Part shown: positions 59,804 to 64,000 of the stretch, piece by piece | Numbering within the stretch: position 1 is the stretch's first letter | Layout: the number at the start of each line of letters is the position of its first letter | NCBI RefSeq assembly: GCF_026212465.1 | Contig: NC_080057.1 | Coordinates: 17,917,869-17,981,868 of the forward strand | From: Amaranthus tricolor | Lineage: Eukaryota; Streptophyta; Magnoliopsida; Caryophyllales; Amaranthaceae | Reading direction: 5' to 3' | Length of the DNA: 64,000 nt | Notes under the pieces: model-generated | What the model was told of the DNA's origin: nothing | Databases searched by the model: none | What the model saw: only the letters and a program-made list of their open reading frames with translations | Program-made: the position numbers and the translations under genes

Positions 59804-59830
59804 TGCTACGCTCGCTCAATTACCTGTGGC

Positions 59831-60949
59831 AAGCAATCTAGCTATCCTTCATTTGAAAATAACTGTCCTAATAGCGCTTGCTTTACATTCATATAACATC
59901 TCTTATTACAGTGATCACTTAGTGTAAGATCAGAGGATCTAATCAAGGTTAATCCCTGAACTGCTTGCTTTCACTGGATTTACTACAAAAAAAAAAAATA
60001 TGGAGCAGACTTCTCCTTTCTAGAAGACGGGGGAGAGGGCTTTGAATAGCCGTAGCAAGGAGCTAGCTTTCTTTCATCTCAAAAAGAACCCCTACCCTAG
60101 AGCAATAGACGGAATTCGGAATTCTTGGGGTAGCTGCTAGGATAGATGCATAAAATCCGAGAATAGGCGGTTAAGGTAGAAGATATCAAGTCAAATCATT
60201 AGCTTCGGTGAACAAGATAAGAAAAAATTTATCCTCAAAGAAAAAGAAGCAAAATTAAAGAAATTTCATTGCCTCCTCTTTTCTTTATACACAATTATCA
60301 GTATAGTTCCCCACAAGGGATGAAAGCAAGAAAGGCAGTTCGGTAGTTCTCCAACGGGCAAGTCAGTTCCAAGAATGAAAGGGAGTTTTCACTTTGAACA
60401 TATAGGGAAAATAATGGCTTGTACTTGATTCGTTGAAACAAAGAAATAGGCCAGTCGATGACTTGGCTTTCAACTAATCTCCTTCCTTGCCTACGGGATG
60501 TGCACATGAAGAACTCTTATCTAAGTAGTATGCTTTCTAGTTCAAGTAGCAATTCCTGTCTCTGCTTCTAAAGTAAGACGGGGCCTTTTCTCTCCTCCCT
60601 CCCGGTGTCCCCATTAGTTAATATACTAAATTGGAAAAGAATTCCAGGTCATTCAGATTTCAGGTTCGGTTTCGGGGTATAGATGGAATCGAGAGGGAAG
60701 AAAGAGTCCGGTTTCAGAGGCTTGATCAACTGTGTAATCATGGATCATCAAGAAATCCCTAAATGCTTCTTTATACCGTCGCCACGGAAAGGGTTCAGGT
60801 AGGGAGAACTCTTAGATTCTCAAGTTTTATATAGTTTTTCTTAAAATCCATCTCCACCTATGTTGTGTCCTTTCTCCCAAAGCATTCCGGCATCTGTTAT
60901 TCTTGGTCTCGCCCTGTGAAGCAAAGTCGGACATAGAATTAATTGATAG
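59831..60949. other. Spacer without recognised genes
   Basis: No gene was recognised between the gypsy remnant and the second trnC. Confidence 0.45.
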
Positions 60950-61022
60950 GGAACCGTAGCCAAGTGGCTAAGGCATGAGTCTGCAAAACTTCTATTCGTC
61001 GGTTCGAATCCGACCGGTTCCT
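60950..61022 (+). tRNA. trnC2-GCA: Second tRNA-Cys (GCA), trnC2 type
   Basis: The 73-nt cloverleaf has the acceptor stem GGAACCG/CGGTTCC, position 8-9 TA, a D arm GCCAAGTGGCTAAGGC and the anticodon loop CTGCAAA (GCA). The T arm is CGGTTCGAATCCG. It differs throughout from the native trnC at 50713 and from the plastid gene. It fits the extra trnC2-GCA first reported in sugar beet mitochondria, which published work traced to horizontal transfer and showed to be aminoacylated. The anticodon stem has a weak outer pair. Confidence 0.85.
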
Positions 61023-62944
61023 ACAGCGCCATTCTATCAATCATTTTTTTTCATGGTTAGTGGATAGAACAGGGACCCCCGGATCAAAGGTTCAAAGCCG
61101 AAAATTTTTGGAGTGAGACTTTCTTTTTTCAAGCGGCCTGACACAGTAGTTCTTTTTTTCCTCCGTCAGGTCTGCCCCTTCTTTCTATCCTTAATAAGAG
61201 TGTCATCCATAACTTACTTTTTTTTATTTGCCATGCTTCTTGTTGAAAGGAGGAGGTATAAGGCCAAAAAGACTAGTGTGACATAATCTGCCAGCTCTCA
61301 TTCGAGACATAGGATGTCGAATCGGATGGATGGGCTTAATATAACATATAGCTACATCACGCTCGAAAGTGAAAAAATAACTCCCGGGTTCATAAATATG
61401 CCATCTTTTCTCACTTCGATCGCCCTCACTGCCCTTGGTCTCGTTGAAGACGCTCCTTTGTGTCCGACCTTCTCTTTTGGCGTCCTCCTTTCAATCACTT
61501 GATGCCCACTATCAATGACTTATTTAATACTTCCTTATAAATAGGGATATTTTTTTTTACTATAAGCTAAGGCTATTCAAAGCGTGGGCTGAGTGGATAA
61601 TTTTTATAGGAGTGGGACTCTTCTTCGCATCGAGAAAATCTTTTTTTAATCGTTCTTTCCGCGGGTGTGGTTTCTAGGCAAGGAATACTCCATTTTCGGC
61701 TCGAGATAAGAAGTAAAATTTCAAAGAATAGAATGGCTTGAGTGAAAGCTGGAGTGGCACAAGACAGATTGAAAGCAAAGGGAAGGGTCAGCCAGCTTGC
61801 CCTGTCCTTCCTAACTTTCCGAGAGCTTTCCTGACTGGCATTTCAACTGCGCTTGACTAAAAGGAGTTGCCCGGTTCTGATCCTCATTGTACTTGTCTCA
61901 AGCTATTAAAAAGGCAAAAAGGGGAAGAGAGGCCTTCGGAATTCTTTTGAGCGAAGAACGGCATCACCTTGTAACAGAACGTGCCCTCCTACCTAATATG
62001 GCGATAAACGCTGTTTTCTCTCGATCTTCTTCGGCCATCTTGATCTGCGCTTATATCAAGAGAAAGCATCCCGTGTCCAGCAGTCTTGTCCACCAGAACA
62101 TCGATGCGAGGGAAAAGAAAATCATCTTTTTTTTTTGGCTTGCCTTGTTTAGGCTTGGACTTACGGAACCTGCTTTCAATTGAGGCGTCAAAGGCGAAGA
62201 AGCGTAATCATCCATCCTTAACTGGATGCCTTACCCTCCCGGGTGGTTATGGGAGCGGCCTACTTTCTACTTTTTTACTATGGAGCCGGCTACTTTCGCT
62301 CCTCTACCATATTCATTAATTAATTCTTTGGAAGCTAGGCACGTGACTTGATAGCGCAAGCACAAGACAAACAAAGAATAGCAAGACCGCATATCAAAAG
62401 GTTTGGAACCCAAGCTTACTTTTTTTATGAAATAAAGAAGGCGCTGTAAGCGATAGTAGGTGTAGTTCTTTCTTTCCAGCCGGATTCATTAATGCAATGG
62501 AACTCCAGAACTTGAAGAACTGGCCTTGGAATGGAAGGAAATATTTATTCAAATCTAAATCTTTTAGAAGCTGGCATTGCTAGTTGACTTTTATTCGTTG
62601 ACAGCCAGCAGTTGCCGGGAACTAGCCTTCCGCCTAGCTGCCCTGTCTTAGCTAGCCCTTTCAGACTAGCAGACTTGCTTTCTTGTCCTCGGCCTTCAGA
62701 CGGGATGCTCTAGTTGCTGCTGCTTTTAGCCGGAATGCCTTGCTTCGCTCTACAGCTAGTGGAGACAACGACTAATAAGATTGACGACAGGAGAAGACTG
62801 ACGCTTTATGACTTTTCTGTTATTAGACCAATGCTTTTCTTATGTCTGCCATTAGTTTAAGGCTAGTGTAATGGAGGGCTTCCTCACGGGAAGCTTTCTA
62901 GTAAGGGGTGAAACGTCCTGTTTGGCTTTCTTCTTTCTGATTAC
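61023..62944. other. Spacer without recognised genes
   Basis: No gene was recognised. Frames at 61314-61502 and 61887-62183 are unassigned and probably chance. Confidence 0.45.
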
Positions 62945-62980
62945 AAGGGAATTCCTATTCACTTACTTGAATAAGTAAGG
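62945..62980 (-). repeat. Hairpin mini-element
   Basis: All 36 bases are identical to 54307-54342: AAGG, the tail GAATTCCTATTCA, the hairpin CTTACTTGAATAAGTAAG and G. It borders a copia integrase remnant. Confidence 0.88.
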
Positions 62981-62989
62981 ACTAATGAC

Positions 62990-63560
62990 CCTCTTTTCCA
63001 ACTTTGTCCTCAACGGGTCGGGCACAAAGACATAGCAAACGCCCCCAAATACTCTGAAACGGCTTTCTCTTGTACAAAACCTAGTATGGCGCAATCTGTT
63101 GATGACATGGGCTTCAGTCATCATGCAGTTTCGCTAAGATAAGATGTCGACTCTTCTTCTCTGCGACTTCGTTCTGCTGTGTAGTATAAGAGCACGTAAA
63201 CTGTCCGCGAATCCCGTGCTTTTCAAGTAAGCACTAACTCTTGTGATGTGTATTCTCTTCCAGAGTCTGTCCTCAAACATAGTTTTCTTTGCCTTTACTT
63301 TTTAAAAAGAAAAAGAAGGCTCATTTTCTACTAAACTTCTGAACTCCGTGAACTTTTGAAAGACTTCGGACTTCTCTGCTAAGAAATATACCCTGCGAGT
63401 AATCATCAATAAATTTTTTTATATTATATAAGGCTTACCTAAGCATGATAGAGTGGAGACTTTGCCAAAGACGTCTGCTTGAATGAGCTGGTCAACTTCT
63501 CCTCAGTTCTGTACATGCGCAAAGAATGTATGAGCCCCTCTTCCTTTTCGGAACCTGTGA
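62990..63560 (-). mobile_element. Ty1/copia integrase remnant
   Basis: Read on the minus strand in shifting frames: FIDDYS, then RVYFLAEKSEVFQKFTEFRS and LVENE, then GREYTSQEF, YTAERSRREEES, MMTEAHVINRLRHTRF and a final VFGGVCYVFVPD. The order is that of the copia integrase core and the region after it. Multiple frameshifts are present. It is a nuclear transposon relic. Confidence 0.75.
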
Positions 63561-64000
63561 GAACACTCTAAAAATATGCCAGCAAAGACTTCATTCAATA
63601 CTTGAGAAGTAAAATCCATCACAATAATGTCCTTTTTTTTCTTTATTGAGTAATAGGGCTTAACTTTCCATGTTTTTGTTTTAGAATAAGCGCTATACAT
63701 GAAAAGGAAAAAACCTAAAAGAATAATCCTTTAATGCCCTATCAATGGAAAACTCTTCGAAACTATGAATTACACTCCTCGCCCTATCTTACTAATAATA
63801 AGAAAGGCAGCGGTAGTTATGAAGCATCTTAGAGTATTCCATTCTCTTTTTCAGCTGGATCCGGGCTTGGTTCGGCCTGAAACAACCGTATCTGTCTTTA
63901 GTAGAGAGAGCTTTTTGCGAAAGGCTATCAACGTAGACGTATATAAAAAGGTGAGTATGCGTGCAGAGTGTAAGTGTACCACTTACGAGAAAGAACCCCA
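63561..64000. other. Terminal stretch without recognised genes
   Basis: No gene was recognised up to the window end. Confidence 0.45.

Larger units (their letters stand above)
59185..59830 (-). mobile_element. Ty3/gypsy integrase C-terminal region with hairpin insertions
   Basis: With the hairpin units left out, the minus strand reads KEVVYKPGDLVWLHLRKERF, then PARRKKKLMPRSDGPFKIVE, then KVGSNAYRVELPAEMGNVSA. Later it reads GDLAPYFEDAPEPAE. This is the standard GPF/GPY-type C-terminus of plant gypsy integrases. Three loci holding four mini-elements interrupt it at 59741-59803, 59642-59675 and 59590-59621, each exactly after an AGG arginine codon. Other stops remain, including one after SATF. 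Confidence 0.9.

Overview
This window reads as one large piece of an angiosperm mitochondrial genome. The signs are group II introns splitting nad genes, trans-splicing of nad2, an ACG-start nad4L, long non-coding spacers, plastid-like tRNA genes and scattered nuclear retrotransposon debris. A run of 100 N at 56604-56703 shows that the record is a scaffold with one unresolved join. I cannot name the species. An intron-less cox1, an intact rpl5 and a second cysteine tRNA of the kind first described in sugar beet point to a dicot.

Layout. 1-2041 holds nad2 exons 2 and 1 (minus strand) and the 5' half of the trans-spliced intron 2. cox1 follows at 2401-3978 (minus). 4120-10093 is spacer with retroelement scraps. 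10094-13901 is gene-rich on the plus strand: trnS-UGA, nad1 exon 5, a broken conserved-looking ORF, nad4L, atp4 and nad3. 13902-22000 is mostly unassigned and ends in a Ty3/gypsy gag remnant. 22340-23714 is a degenerate rps3-rpl16 fusion. 24768-33852 is dominated by two Ty1/copia elements and a LINE ORF1 fragment. cob and rpl5 lie at 34276-37015 (minus), then trnD-GUC at 37892. 39680-44334 is a foreign island: a linear-plasmid-type RNA polymerase fragment joined to LINE pieces. A psbC scrap, trnG, trnQ and the cluster trnC-trnN-trnY-nad2 exons 3 and 4 follow. The far end carries a Ty3/gypsy 3' end, a second trnC-GCA and another copia piece.

The gene content serves respiration (complex I: nad1, nad2, nad3, nad4L; complex III: cob; complex IV: cox1; ATP synthase: atp4) and mitochondrial translation (rpl5 and the tRNAs). 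nad2 is assembled from two transcripts, exons 1-2 and exons 3-5. nad1 exon 5 must be joined to exons outside the window.

The most unusual structure is a family of about 43 tiny hairpin elements spread over roughly 30 loci. Each unit is about 28-36 bp: an AAGG/CCTT boundary, a variable perfect hairpin, and one of a few constant tails. Units occur singly or in tandem and share their boundary tetranucleotide. Several sit inside retrotransposon coding sequences at AAGG (CCTT), and removing exactly one unit restores the protein frame. They therefore behave as inserted mini-elements that were active inside the mitochondrion. They resemble in outline the AAGG-bounded Bpu elements of Cycas mitochondria, but the sequences differ.
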